Assembly (NCBI GenBank): GCA_020723285.1
Contig: DYJE01000013.1
Location: 49,501 to 113,500, forward strand
Length of the DNA stretch: 64,000 nt
Direction: 5' to 3'
Source of the DNA: Desulforapulum autotrophicum
Lineage (GTDB): Bacteria > Desulfobacterota > Desulfobacteria > Desulfobacterales > Desulfolunaceae
The notes under the pieces are model-generated. The model had not been told where the DNA came from, ran no database searches, and saw only the letters and a program-made list of their open reading frames with translations. Shown here piece after piece: positions 27,115 to 36,247 of the stretch. A program made the position numbers and the translations under genes. Numbering within the stretch: position 1 is the first letter of the stretch; each line of letters begins with the position of its first letter.

Positions 27115-27583
27115 CCTCACGTTTCCCATCGTTCTTCAGATCCTCGCCGTGTTCGTGATCATCGTGGAGGTCATCATCCCCACCGGCGGCATCCTCGCCA
27201 TTCTGTCCACCGGGCTTGTGGGCGGGTCGCTGTACATGGTGTTCACCGGCGTTTCCAAAACCGCCGGTTACGCCTTTGTGGCCGCGGACCTTGTGGTCAT
27301 CCCTGCGGCGGTTTACGTGGGCCTCAAGCTCCTGGCCCGGTCTCCGGCCGCTCTCAAAAAAAGCCTCACCCGCGAAGACGGCGTCCAGAGCCAGTCCCCG
27401 GAACTGGAAGGCTACCTGGGCATGGACGGCGTCACCGTCACGGATCTCCGGCCTTCCGGAGTGGCCCTCATCGACGGGAAAAGGCTTGACGTGGTGAGTC
27501 GCGGCGAGTATCTTGAAAAAAATTCGCCCGTTACCGTAATCGCCGTCACCGGCAACCAGATCATCGTCCGTCAGAAAGAGTAA
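27107..27583 (+). CDS. Short NfeD family protein
   Basis: 158 residues without a protease domain. Two or three N-terminal hydrophobic segments (about 5-70) are followed by a soluble OB-like domain (about 100-158: GYLGMDGVTVTDLRPSG, then SPVTVIAVTGNQIIV). ATG at 27107 lies within the end of the long NfeD gene (ATGTCTAA). It probably partners FloA, encoded 104 bases downstream, through its OB-like domain; that partnership is known for the family rather than shown here. Confidence 0.9.
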   Translation: MSNLTFPIVLQILAVFVIIVEVIIPTGGILAILSTGLVGGSLYMVFTGVSKTAGYAFVAADLVVIPAAVYVGLKLLARSPAALKKSLTREDGVQSQSPELEGYLGMDGVTVTDLRPSGVALIDGKRLDVVSRGEYLEKNSPVTVIAVTGNQIIVRQKE

Positions 27584-27687
27584 GTCATTTTTTTACCATA
27601 CATTATCAACCTAAAACCGGTTTGAACGGCGAAGGGCGGAGTCTTGCCTTCGCGGCCTTTTAAGACCGGAATTACCAAGGAGAGATT

Positions 27688-28665
27688 ATGGACATCCAAA
27701 CCATCATTACCATCGTGATCGCCATATTCGTGATCATCTTTGTCCTGTTCGTGGCGTCATCCATCAAACTCTGGATTCAGGCTCTGGTGTCAGGAGCCCA
27801 TGTGGGCCTTTTCACCATCGTGTTCATGCGCTTCAGAAAGGTTCCGCCCAAGCTCATCGTGGAATCCCTGATCATGGCGGTAAAAGCCGGGATCAGCGTG
27901 GACACCGACGGCCTGGAATCCCACTATCTCGCCGGCGGCAATGTGACCCGGGTGGTCCAGGCCCTCATCGCCGCAGACAAAGCCAACATCGACCTCAAGT
28001 TCAACCGGGCCGCAGCCATCGACCTGGCCGGGCGTAATGTTCTTGAAGCGGTGCAGATGAGCGTCAATCCCAAAGTCATTGAAACACCGAAAGTCTCGGC
28101 CATGGCCAAAGACGGCATCCAGCTCACCGCCATGGCCAGAGTCACGGTTCGGGCCAACATCGACAGGCTTGTGGGCGGTGCCGGAGCCGACACCATTCTG
28201 GCCCGGGTCGGCGAAGGCATCGTGTCCACCATCGGTTCAGCAGGCAGCCACAAGGACGTGCTTGAAAATCCGGACAACATCTCCAAGACCGTTCTGGCCA
28301 AAGGTCTGGACTCCGGCACGGCCTATGAGATCCTGTCCATCGACATCGCCGACGTGGACGTGGGTAAAAACATCGGGGCCAACCTTGAAACCGACCGGGC
28401 CGAGGCGGACAAAAAAATCGCCCAGGCCAAAGCCGAAGAACGACGGGCCATGGCCTTTGCCGCCGAACAGGAAATGAAAGCCAAAGTGGAAGCCATGAGG
28501 GCCAAAGTCGTGGAAGCCGAAGCGCGCATTCCCCTGGCCATCGCCGAAGCCTTCATGAAAGGCAACCTCGGCATCATGGACTACTACAAAATGAAGAACG
28601 TCATGGCCGACACCCAGATGCGTGAAAACATCGGTGCGGGAGACGAAAAGGGCCCTAACCAATAA
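27688..28665 (+). CDS. floA: Flotillin-like protein FloA
   Basis: 325 residues, typical of the FloA/YqfA family. A hydrophobic hairpin at the N-terminus (about 5-50) anchors it on the inner face of the membrane. A band-7/SPFH-like domain follows ([38 protein letters not shown]), and then an Ala/Glu-rich coiled coil with repeated EA and KA pairs (about 230-285). The ribosome site AAGGAGAG precedes ATG at 27688. It organises membrane microdomains in known bacteria and pairs with NfeD proteins, as its two upstream neighbours suggest. Confidence 0.95.
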   Translation: MDIQTIITIVIAIFVIIFVLFVASSIKLWIQALVSGAHVGLFTIVFMRFRKVPPKLIVESLIMAVKAGISVDTDGLESHYLAGGNVTRVVQALIAADKANIDLKFNRAAAIDLAGRNVLEAVQMSVNPKVIETPKVSAMAKDGIQLTAMARVTVRANIDRLVGGAGADTILARVGEGIVSTIGSAGSHKDVLENPDNISKTVLAKGLDSGTAYEILSIDIADVDVGKNIGANLETDRAEADKKIAQAKAEERRAMAFAAEQEMKAKVEAMRAKVVEAEARIPLAIAEAFMKGNLGIMDYYKMKNVMADTQMRENIGAGDEKGPNQ

Positions 28666-28676
28666 CGGCCATGGGC
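28661..28676 (+). repeat. 16-base repeat at the floA stop codon (second copy after pyrE)
   Basis: AATAACGGCCATGGGC is identical to 3725-3740. Here it runs into a GC-rich hairpin (GGGCCGCCCG, GAGGA, CGGGCAGCCC; about 28673-28697) without a T-run, located between floA and the next gene. Confidence 0.55.
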
Positions 28677-28763
28677 CGCCCGGAGGACGGGCAGCCCACA
28701 CTGAATGATGAAAGACGGCATGTGTCCCGCATGCCGCTTTCATACCACACACGAGGTCCGACT

Positions 28764-29276
28764 ATGGAAACCCTGATCACCATCGGTGTCGTCATCTACA
28801 TCATCCTGTCCATCCGCAAGGCCCTGTCTTTCGGAAAAGACGGAACAAAGAAACCGGCGAAGGGCGGCTGGCAGGACAAGCTCCAGGAGATGGCGAGGCA
28901 GATCAAAGAAGAAATGGAGAAAGCCCAGCGCGAGGCCCAGGGACTTCCCCCGGCTCCGCCGCCCCTTCCTCCGGGCGACATGTCCGACGACATGACGGCG
29001 GACCCGGAATGGGAAGACCTGGAAGAAGAATCCGACATTGTGACCATGGAAGAATCGGTGAACGAGGAAGCCCAGGATCTGGAGCTTGACGTCGCCTCGG
29101 ATTTCACGGCCGAAGAAACCGGAATTCCCGCGCCGCCCTTGCCCCAGAAATCCGAGCACGCCTGGGATAAATCACCTGTAAAAAAACGGCATGGCGCACA
29201 TCTTTCCCGAAAAAACCTGAAACAGGCTTTGATCTGGTCCGAGATCCTTGCGAAACCCTTGAGCCTGAGAGAATAA
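28764..29276 (+). CDS. Small membrane-anchored hypothetical protein
   Basis: 170 residues. One N-terminal membrane segment (METLITIGVVIYIILSI) is followed by a basic region, a charged helix (QDKLQEMARQIKEEMEKAQ), a proline-rich stretch and an acidic middle. The end LKQALIWSEILAKPLSLRE fits a short C-terminal motif I have seen in other anchored small proteins of unknown role. I chose ATG at 28764 because ACGAGG lies 7 bases upstream. The position directly after floA suggests a membrane-domain accessory. No catalytic residues are evident. Confidence 0.7.
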   Translation: METLITIGVVIYIILSIRKALSFGKDGTKKPAKGGWQDKLQEMARQIKEEMEKAQREAQGLPPAPPPLPPGDMSDDMTADPEWEDLEEESDIVTMEESVNEEAQDLELDVASDFTAEETGIPAPPLPQKSEHAWDKSPVKKRHGAHLSRKNLKQALIWSEILAKPLSLRE

Positions 29277-29350
29277 TGAGGGTTCCGATCGGGTGGCTTC
29301 AGGGTTGCCGTGTTCGCTAATTCCTGAGGTGATCCGTTGACACTCTATAA

Positions 29351-29517
29351 GTAGGTCGGGTTCTTCAAGCCCGACAACTGGCCCGATCCGCTGAATATCC
29401 GGTCGGCGATTTCAACGCGCTGATCCTGAAGATGCCAACGATTGTGGGACGAATGGGCGTTCGTAGTATCATAAGGATGGGGCCATGTGTCGGCTTTCGT
29501 GCCTCAAGCCGACCTAC
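29351..29517. repeat. Pair of REP-like palindromes in inverted orientation
   Basis: A hairpin at 29355-29375 (GTCGGGTT, CTTC, AAGCCCGAC) follows GTAG. A second at 29489-29513 (GTCGGCTT with AAGCCGAC, 9-base loop) precedes CTAC. The copies are inverted relative to each other, 115 bases apart, as in REP doublets. The rest of 29277-29601 holds no gene that I can support. Confidence 0.7.
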
Positions 29518-29601
29518 GAGAGGGTGGATTCAGGATTGTGGTGTTCGATGAAGCAGAGATATAATTCCATTTAACCCAAAGAGACGAGGAGACGTCCGAA
29601 C

Positions 29602-30402
29602 ATGAACTGGTATTACGCGAAAGGCAGAGAACGGCTGGGTCCCTTTGACGAAACACAATTCCGGGATCTTGTCCGTTCCGGCGAGATCACAGGGACCACG
29701 CTGGTGTGGAACGAAACGCTGAGCGGCTGGAAACGCTACGGGGAAGTCCGGGACGCGGCGTTCAGCGGACCGGTGCCCGAGCCTCCGCCCCGGATGGACG
29801 ACGACGTTTCCCCTGAATCAGCGCAGGAGTCCGCCCAGGAAAGCCCCCGTTCGGCGTGCAGCCAGTGTGGACGTTCCTTCCCTTTAAGCGATCTTTTGAC
29901 CTTTGAAGGAAAAAGGGTCTGCGCGTCGTGCAAACCGGCCTTTGTCCAGAAAATCAGGGAAGGCGTCTCCGTGGGGGAGCTGGTCTACGCCGGATTCTGG
30001 ATCCGTTTCGCCGCCAAGTTCATCGACGGTATCATTCTGGGTATCATCAACATGGTCATCGGTTTCGTCACCACCTCGGGCATGGACCCCAACACCCTGG
30101 ACCCCATGGCCATCATGCGCGGCGCCATGGTCTCCGGCCTTTTCCAGTTCACGGTCCAGGCGGCCTACACCTCGTTTTTCCTGGGACGGTTCAGCGCAAC
30201 CCCCGGCAAAATGGTCTGCGGCCTCAAAGTCATCTCACCGGACGGCGAGCCCGTCAGCTATCTGAAAGGATTCGGACGCTGCTGCGCCGAGATTCTGAGC
30301 AGCATCATCCTGTGCATCGGTTATCTGATGGCAGCCTGGGACGATGAAAAACGGGCCCTCCACGACCGGATCTGCAACACCCGCGTGGTGAAAAAAGGCT
30401 GA
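29602..30402 (+). CDS. GYF-like / zinc-ribbon / RDD membrane protein
   Basis: 266 residues in three parts. A GYF_2-like domain (about 1-50) opens WYYAKGRERLGPFDETQF and has TLVWNETLSGWKR. A linker carries two CxxC pairs (CSQCGRSF and CASCKPAF, about 87-113), a zinc ribbon. The C-terminal RDD domain has three to four helices (AGFWIRFAAKFIDGIILG, SATPGKMVCGLKV, DEKRALHDRICNTRVV). It opens a cluster of membrane proteins leading to a MoxR ATPase. No direct function is known; a role in envelope maintenance is inferred from the neighbours. Confidence 0.82.
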   Translation: MNWYYAKGRERLGPFDETQFRDLVRSGEITGTTLVWNETLSGWKRYGEVRDAAFSGPVPEPPPRMDDDVSPESAQESAQESPRSACSQCGRSFPLSDLLTFEGKRVCASCKPAFVQKIREGVSVGELVYAGFWIRFAAKFIDGIILGIINMVIGFVTTSGMDPNTLDPMAIMRGAMVSGLFQFTVQAAYTSFFLGRFSATPGKMVCGLKVISPDGEPVSYLKGFGRCCAEILSSIILCIGYLMAAWDDEKRALHDRICNTRVVKKG

Positions 30403-30404
30403 TC

Positions 30405-30965
30405 ATGGACTGTCCCCGCTGCCATACCCCGTTGGCTCCGGCCAACATTAACACGGACCGTTTCGAACGCTGTCCGTCCTGCGGTGCGCACGTAAGGGCC
30501 GATCTTTTCCCTGCCGCCTTCTCGGCGGGGAAAAAAACCGAAACCGCCGAAAAAGTCATAGACGGTTCGGGTTCGGGATGTTTCTATCACCCGGACAAAA
30601 AAGCCGTGGTTCACTGCGGGTCCTGTGGGCGCTTTCTCTGCGCGCTGTGCGATGTGGAACTCTCGGCAGGAGAACATATCTGTTTCTCCTGCCTTGAAAC
30701 CGGAAAAAAAAAGAAAAAGCGGGTGGACCTGGAACATCACAGGACCCTGTACGACGGCATCGCCCTGCGCCTTGCCACGATTCCGCTCCTGATCTTCTGG
30801 TTCACCCTGATCACCGCTCCGGTGGCCCTTTACATGTCCATCCGGTATTACAGGGCCCCCGGCAGCATCATTCCGAGAACCCGGGTCCGGTTCATCGCCG
30901 CCGGAATTCTGTCCGCCTGTCAGATCGCGGGCTGGATCGCCGGGATTTACATGATCGCCACATGA
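30405..30965 (+). CDS. Zinc-ribbon and B-box-type membrane protein
   Basis: 186 residues. An N-terminal zinc ribbon (CPRCHTPL and CPSCGAHV) is followed by a B-box-like block (CFYHPDKKAVVHCGSCGRF, LCALCDVEL, CFSCL) with eight spaced Cys/His ligands. A lysine run precedes two membrane helices (about 120-150 and 165-185). It starts 2 bases after the previous gene, so it is co-translated. The double zinc module on a membrane anchor suggests protein binding in the cytoplasm. I do not recognise a named family. Confidence 0.75.
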   Translation: MDCPRCHTPLAPANINTDRFERCPSCGAHVRADLFPAAFSAGKKTETAEKVIDGSGSGCFYHPDKKAVVHCGSCGRFLCALCDVELSAGEHICFSCLETGKKKKKRVDLEHHRTLYDGIALRLATIPLLIFWFTLITAPVALYMSIRYYRAPGSIIPRTRVRFIAAGILSACQIAGWIAGIYMIAT

Positions 30966-30988
30966 ACACCAGGAATTTTTTTTAAGCC

Positions 30989-32035
30989 ATGGCACGAAAA
31001 CCCAAACTCTACACCCGGCTTCCCGGCGTCACGTATAAAAATTTCGGGAAGCACACCCTGTGGAAGGGCCCGGACCATCTGCTCCTCATGTATTCCAACG
31101 GAATGAGCGAGGACTACAAACGGTTCTACTACAAAGACATCCTGGGTATCGTCACGCGGAAGACCGCAAGCGGCACCGTGGTTCTTCTGGTGATCCTCTC
31201 GCTGTTTCTCCTCACGGCCGGGTTCAGCTGGCACCTTTCCCGGCTTGTGGACTATCTTCCCGGAGCCGTGTTCCTGGGGATCACGGCCGCCGTGTTTTTC
31301 ATCTACCTCATCGCCCTCCTCATCAAAGGCCCGTCCTGCGAATGCCGCATCATCACCGCTGTCCAGGACGAGACGCTCAGGGCCGTCAGCCTGATGAAAC
31401 ACGCGCGGAAACTCATGACCGCGCTGAAACCCCTCATCGTCAGCGCCCAGGGCAGCATGTCGGCCGACGCGGTTCCCCAGGCCCTCGAAACCCTGGACGG
31501 ATTGAAACATTCAAGAGAAAAGGGCCGGACGATCCTGAAACAGTCAGAGCTTGCAGGCAAGGTCACGAATCCCCGGATTGCAAACATGTTCAACACCGCG
31601 CTGCACGGAAGCCTCCTCTTCTTCGCCGTCACGGTGGCCGCAAGCCTCTCCCAACGAACCCTGCTCCTGGTTTCCCTCGCTTACATCTTTCTTTTCACCG
31701 CCGGTCTTTCTTCGGCGGGGGTTTTGACCACCCAGGGGCCTCACCGCTCCGCACCGGCCCTGAAAAAACTGGCCTGGACCGGCATGGCCTTTGTTCTGGC
31801 CGCCTTTATCCAGAGCTACGGTGAAATGCTGGTGCTGTTCATGGTCAAATCATTCAAGGGGCAGATCACGATGGACCAGTTCGACATGTTCCGCCAGTAT
31901 TACAGCCTCAAGCCCCTTGATTATTCGGTGGTCACCGTGATGGAGTCCGTGAAAATCGGGGCCGCGGCCCTTCTGGGGATTCCCGGAGTTCTCCTTACAG
32001 TCATCCACGGGAGATCACACCATGAATCCCATTGA
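30989..32035 (+). CDS. Membrane protein of unknown function
   Basis: 348 residues with about six hydrophobic segments: two near residues 62-105, two near 200-240, and two more near 260-285 and 315-340. The central ~90 residues are soluble and helical. No catalytic motif was found. The end overlaps the next small B-box gene by 14 bases, and the gene lies in the same-strand run leading to MoxR, so it belongs to that cluster. Confidence 0.7.
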   Translation: MARKPKLYTRLPGVTYKNFGKHTLWKGPDHLLLMYSNGMSEDYKRFYYKDILGIVTRKTASGTVVLLVILSLFLLTAGFSWHLSRLVDYLPGAVFLGITAAVFFIYLIALLIKGPSCECRIITAVQDETLRAVSLMKHARKLMTALKPLIVSAQGSMSADAVPQALETLDGLKHSREKGRTILKQSELAGKVTNPRIANMFNTALHGSLLFFAVTVAASLSQRTLLLVSLAYIFLFTAGLSSAGVLTTQGPHRSAPALKKLAWTGMAFVLAAFIQSYGEMLVLFMVKSFKGQITMDQFDMFRQYYSLKPLDYSVVTVMESVKIGAAALLGIPGVLLTVIHGRSHHESH

Positions 32036-32324
32036 AACCCGGCGCTGTTTCAACCACGCGGAACGCGAAGCGGCGGCCCGCTGCCTCGCGTGCGGCCGTT
32101 TTTTCTGCCGTGAATGCGTCACCGAGCACGAGGACCGGGTTCTCTGCGCGGCCTGCATCGCCGGACAGAGCGCCGGCCCCCACGGAACGGGCCGAAGTTT
32201 CAGAAACCTGAAAGCCCTTTTTCTTATTGGATTCGGGTTCACCGTGCTGTTTCTGGTGTTTTACTACGCTGGCACCGCGCTGACGAAAATCCCCGCCGAA
32301 TTCCACAAGGGAGGGTTGTGGTGA
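32022..32324 (+). CDS. Small B-box zinc-finger membrane protein
   Basis: 100 residues. Cys/His pairs RCFNHAEREAAARCLACGRF, CRECV and CAACI form a B-box-like zinc site (about 9-48), and one membrane helix follows (about 66-86). It overlaps both neighbours. The zinc block resembles that of the gene at 30405, so the two may be duplicates with different anchors. Confidence 0.75.
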   Translation: MNPIETRRCFNHAEREAAARCLACGRFFCRECVTEHEDRVLCAACIAGQSAGPHGTGRSFRNLKALFLIGFGFTVLFLVFYYAGTALTKIPAEFHKGGLW

Positions 32325-33973
32325 ACCCCAAAACCCCTGCCAGACCAGCGCTCCAGCTCGTCGAAGACGCCGTGGACATTCTTCGAAGCGATCCTTTGCG
32401 TTTCCTTCTTCCGTATTACCTGGGAAGCCTGCCCTTTTACCTGGCCCTTCTGTTCTTTGTCACGGACATGCAGAGCGCGTTTGCCGAATCCCGCCTCGTG
32501 CCTTCGGCCGTGGGCCTGTCCATCCTGTTCATGGTCATGAAGCTGTTCCAGAGCCTGTTCGCCACACGGGTTTACCACCGCATGGCCCACAGTGAAAACG
32601 GCCCGGCAAGCCCCGGCTCTCTGTTCCGTCTTTTTTCGTACCAGGCGGCGGTCCAGGCCAGCGGGTTCATCGTCCTTCCGCTGGCCCTTCTCGCCACCCT
32701 GCCCTACGTCACCACGGCGGCGTTTTACCAGAACGCCCTGGCCGTCCCGCCCCAGGTCCATGACGGCCGTTCCGTCACCGGCCGGATATGGCGGACAGCC
32801 TCCCACGCCCCGGCCCAGAACCACATGATCTACCTGATCTTCCTTGCGCTTCGGCTGGGCGTGCTCATCAACATCGGCATCCTGGTTTACACCGGCCCCG
32901 GGCTTCTGAAAAGCCTTTCAGGCATTGAGACCACATTCTCCATGGGCGGTTTTTCCCTGTTCAACAGCACGTCCATTCTCACAATTCTCGTTCTCACCCA
33001 GCTGGTCACCGACCCTCTTTACAAAGCCGTTCACGCCATACGTTGCTTTTACGCCCAGGCCGAATCCAGCGGCGAAGACCTCAAAGCCGAACTCCTTCAC
33101 ATCCGGAAAACCCTTTCAAACCTGGCTGTGGCCCTGGTTTTCACCCTGACGGCGCTGGCTTTTTTTCAAACCCCTTCCTTTGCAGACCAGAGTGCCCCGT
33201 CGCATAGCACGGACCATGCCCATGCCGGGGTTTCACCGGAAGCCCTTGAAACAAGCATTGGCGACGTGATCCATCGGCGTGAATTCGCCTGGCGCATGCC
33301 CACGGACAAAACCGGGGCAACACAGAAGAAAGACCTGCTGGACCGCGTGGCGGACTGGATCGGGCCCTGGTTCAAAAAAGCCGCGGACACCGTGTCCCGC
33401 TTTTTCGAAAAAATCGCCGAATGGCTTAAAAAAATCATGCCCGAACCCAAAGACCGCCCTGAAAACCACACCGGCGAAAAAAAACCCCTGACCCGAACGC
33501 TGCTTTACGGGCTTTTGGGTGCCGCGCTGCTCCTTCTTGCGGGATTCATCCTCCGGACCGTGTTCGCCGCCCTGAAGGAAAAAGCGCACGGGGACACCGG
33601 CTGCGCCAGTCCGGTTCCCGATGTATCCGCCGACTCGACCCAGGCCGGTGACCTCCCGGCATCGGCCTGGCGGGCGGTCTCCCTGGAACTGCTGGCAAAG
33701 GGGGAATACCGGCTGGCGATCCGGGCTTTTTATTTCGAAACCCTGGCCTCGCTGGCCGACTCGAATTTTCTGTCCATCGCCCAGCACAAATCCAACCGGG
33801 AGTACCAGCGCGAACTTTCAATCCGGGCCCACGAAAAAGAAACCATGAACGACCTGTTTCAAAGGAGCGTGGCCGTGATGGACCGGGTGTGGTACGGCAA
33901 CATAAACGTGGGAAGAGACGACGCGGAGGACTTCGCCCGCTGCCAGGAAAGGATCATGGCCCATGCGCGATGA
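32321..33973 (+). CDS. DUF4129-containing multi-pass membrane protein
   Basis: About 550 residues. The N-terminal half has about six hydrophobic segments. A helix then precedes a soluble linker and a further anchor (about 392-412). The C-terminal domain (about 445-550: ELLAKGEYRLAIRAFYFETLASL, and MDRVWYGN) matches DUF4129, found beside MoxR ATPases. I chose GTG at 32321, which overlaps the previous stop as GTGA, with AGGGAGGG upstream. It ends 11 bases inside the DUF4350 gene. Confidence 0.82.
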   Translation: MNPKTPARPALQLVEDAVDILRSDPLRFLLPYYLGSLPFYLALLFFVTDMQSAFAESRLVPSAVGLSILFMVMKLFQSLFATRVYHRMAHSENGPASPGSLFRLFSYQAAVQASGFIVLPLALLATLPYVTTAAFYQNALAVPPQVHDGRSVTGRIWRTASHAPAQNHMIYLIFLALRLGVLINIGILVYTGPGLLKSLSGIETTFSMGGFSLFNSTSILTILVLTQLVTDPLYKAVHAIRCFYAQAESSGEDLKAELLHIRKTLSNLAVALVFTLTALAFFQTPSFADQSAPSHSTDHAHAGVSPEALETSIGDVIHRREFAWRMPTDKTGATQKKDLLDRVADWIGPWFKKAADTVSRFFEKIAEWLKKIMPEPKDRPENHTGEKKPLTRTLLYGLLGAALLLLAGFILRTVFAALKEKAHGDTGCASPVPDVSADSTQAGDLPASAWRAVSLELLAKGEYRLAIRAFYFETLASLADSNFLSIAQHKSNREYQRELSIRAHEKETMNDLFQRSVAVMDRVWYGNINVGRDDAEDFARCQERIMAHAR

Positions 33974-35255
33974 CACCGCAAAACGGCTTTCCCTGTTCCT
34001 GCTCATCCTGATCCTCTTCGGCTTTTTCTTCGGTGTCATCCGCGTGTTCACCCTGCGCTTCCAGACCGGGGACATCTATCCGCCCTATTCGTCGTTCCGT
34101 TCCGATCCTCTGGGCTGCCGGGGGTTGTACGACGCCCTCATCCATACCGGAGCCGTGGATGTCCGCCGGAATGTCACACCTCTCCACCGCTTAGCCCCCC
34201 AGACGGACATCACCGTCTTTGTTCCGGGCGTCAACGCCGCCGACATGTCGCAAAGCGTCCCACAGAGCTGGTTTGACGCTGTGGACACCCTGGTGAAAAG
34301 CGGAGCCCGGCTGGTCATCGGCTACGCCCCGTCCCGTTTCGAGGCGTCCCCTGAGAAAAACGACATCCGGACGCCCGTTAAACCTTCGGAAAAGAAGGCC
34401 CCGGTGAAAAAGGCAAAGAACACCACGGAAAAGCCTACCGATAAAAAGGGAAAACACCCTGAACCGGAAACGGCCCCGGACACACCGGATGATGAACCCT
34501 ATCCCGTGAAGCGGGTGGATCTATACAAAGCCTGGGGCTTTGCCCATGATTTCGCCGAAAAAGCGGAAGGCACGGCCAGACCCGCTGCAAACGCCTTGAA
34601 AACCCTCAAACTCCATGATCAGACCTGGCACTCCTCCGGCTTTTTCACCGGCCTTGCCAAAGCCTGGAAACCCGTGTACACCGTCAACGGCCGGGTGGTT
34701 CTCATGGAGCGCCCCCTGGGCCGGGGCAGCCTGGTCATGGCGTCGGACAGTTTTTTCATGAGCAACGAAGCCCTGAAAAACGAACCCAACCCCATACTTT
34801 TAGCGTATCTTGCCGGAAAAAGCCGGACGATTCTCTTCGATGAATCCCATTTCGGCATCCGGACGGAACCGGGCATCACAGGGCTTGTGCGTCACTTCGG
34901 ACTCCAGGGTTTCGCGGCATCGGTTGCGCTGTTCTGCCTGCTCTACCTGTGGAAAAATTCAGGCAGCTTCATTCCCCCCAGAGATGAGGAAGAGGTTCCC
35001 GGTGTATCGGCAAGGGACCAGATTTCGGGGCTTGCGGGGCTTTACGAAAAAAACATCCGGGACAAAGACCTCCTTACCGTGTGCGTGGCGGAATGGGAAA
35101 AAACAGCGGCGGCAGGACGATACACGTCTAAAGACAGCGGCGACATACGAAACGCTCTGCGCGCCCTGGCCGCAGGGAACGATGGAGCCCCCCCGGACCC
35201 GGTTTCAGGTTTCAGGGACATCAAACGGCGATTGAGCGAAAAGGAATTCCTATGA
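33963..35255 (+). CDS. DUF4350 domain protein
   Basis: 430 residues. One N-terminal membrane helix (about 8-27), then a domain with SSFRSDPLGCRGLYDAL, ITVFVPGV and GARLVIGYAPSRF, typical of DUF4350. A Lys/Pro-rich insert (about 138-180) interrupts it. Later, GSLVMASDSFFMSNEAL and ILFDESHFGI continue the fold, and a second helix lies near 317-332. Overlaps at both ends (DUF4129 upstream, MoxR downstream) show co-translation. It is a constant neighbour of MoxR and DUF4129 genes, with no known activity. Confidence 0.82.
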   Translation: MRDDTAKRLSLFLLILILFGFFFGVIRVFTLRFQTGDIYPPYSSFRSDPLGCRGLYDALIHTGAVDVRRNVTPLHRLAPQTDITVFVPGVNAADMSQSVPQSWFDAVDTLVKSGARLVIGYAPSRFEASPEKNDIRTPVKPSEKKAPVKKAKNTTEKPTDKKGKHPEPETAPDTPDDEPYPVKRVDLYKAWGFAHDFAEKAEGTARPAANALKTLKLHDQTWHSSGFFTGLAKAWKPVYTVNGRVVLMERPLGRGSLVMASDSFFMSNEALKNEPNPILLAYLAGKSRTILFDESHFGIRTEPGITGLVRHFGLQGFAASVALFCLLYLWKNSGSFIPPRDEEEVPGVSARDQISGLAGLYEKNIRDKDLLTVCVAEWEKTAAAGRYTSKDSGDIRNALRALAAGNDGAPPDPVSGFRDIKRRLSEKEFL

Positions 35256-36244
35256 CCTTGATGAACGACACACAGACGACAAACGCGGAAACGGAACTCA
35301 TACTCGATGTGATGGACCGGGCGAGAACGGAAGTGGCCAAAGTGATCATCGGCCAGAGCGACGTGGTGGATCAGTGCCTTATCGCCATCTTCACCAACAG
35401 CCATGTGCTGGTGGAGGGCGTTCCCGGCGTGGGCAAAACCCTCCTGGTGAAAACCCTGGCCCATGTGCTGGGCTGCGATTTTTCCCGCATCCAGTTCACC
35501 CCGGATCTCATGCCCGCCGACATCACCGGAACCCATGTGTTCGACATGCGGAACAACAGCTTTTCACTGATCAAGGGTCCGGTGTTCACCACCTTTCTCC
35601 TGGCCGATGAAATCAACCGGGCTCCGGCCAAGACCCAGTCCGCCCTTCTCCAGGCCATGCAGGAGAGGACCGTCACCATCGACCGGGACACCCACACCCT
35701 GTCTCCGGATTTCACGGTATTCGCCACCCAGAATCCCATCGAGTTCGACGGCACCTACCCCCTGCCCGAAGCCCAGAAAGACCGGTTTCTGCTGAAAATT
35801 TCCGTGGACCAGCCCAGCCGGGACGAAGAACTGAGTCTCGCGACGCGGATGCTGGGGAACGACTCGCCGGAGCAGGTGCTCGCCTCAGGAGCCGTGAAGC
35901 CCGTGCTGAAAGGCGAAACCCTTTCGAAACTCAGGTCCTGTCTCCAGAGCATTCTGATCAAAGACGACCTGGTGTCGTACATCGTGGACCTGGTCCGGAA
36001 AACGCGGACCCATCCCTCGGTAATGACCGGCGCAGGACCAAGAGCCACCCAGGCTCTGGTTCTCTCGGCCCGGGCCATGGCCGCGCTGTCCGGCCGCGCC
36101 TTCGTCATTCCGGACGACATCAAGTTCATGGTGCCCCGTGTGCTGGAACACCGGATGATCCTCCGGCCCGAATACGAAATCGAAGGGCTCACCGTGAACG
36201 AGGTCGTCGGGGCTATTTTGCGGGACGTGGCCGTTCCAAGATAG
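35252..36244 (+). CDS. MoxR-type AAA+ ATPase
   Basis: 330 residues. Walker A GVPGVGKT is at residues 56-63, Walker B is FLLADEINRAPAKTQSALLQAMQE, sensor 1 is in FATQNPIEFDGTYPLPEAQ, the arginine finger is in DRFLLKI, and a sensor-2 helix lies in GAGPRATQALVLSARA. MoxR ATPases act as chaperones for metal or cofactor loading with VWA or DUF58 partners. Here the usual DUF58 partner is not next to it; it lies 5.4 kb away at 41633, after an insert on the opposite strand. Only 3 bases separate this stop from the convergent YitT stop. Confidence 0.94.
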   Translation: MTLMNDTQTTNAETELILDVMDRARTEVAKVIIGQSDVVDQCLIAIFTNSHVLVEGVPGVGKTLLVKTLAHVLGCDFSRIQFTPDLMPADITGTHVFDMRNNSFSLIKGPVFTTFLLADEINRAPAKTQSALLQAMQERTVTIDRDTHTLSPDFTVFATQNPIEFDGTYPLPEAQKDRFLLKISVDQPSRDEELSLATRMLGNDSPEQVLASGAVKPVLKGETLSKLRSCLQSILIKDDLVSYIVDLVRKTRTHPSVMTGAGPRATQALVLSARAMAALSGRAFVIPDDIKFMVPRVLEHRMILRPEYEIEGLTVNEVVGAILRDVAVPR

Positions 36245-36247
36245 GCA

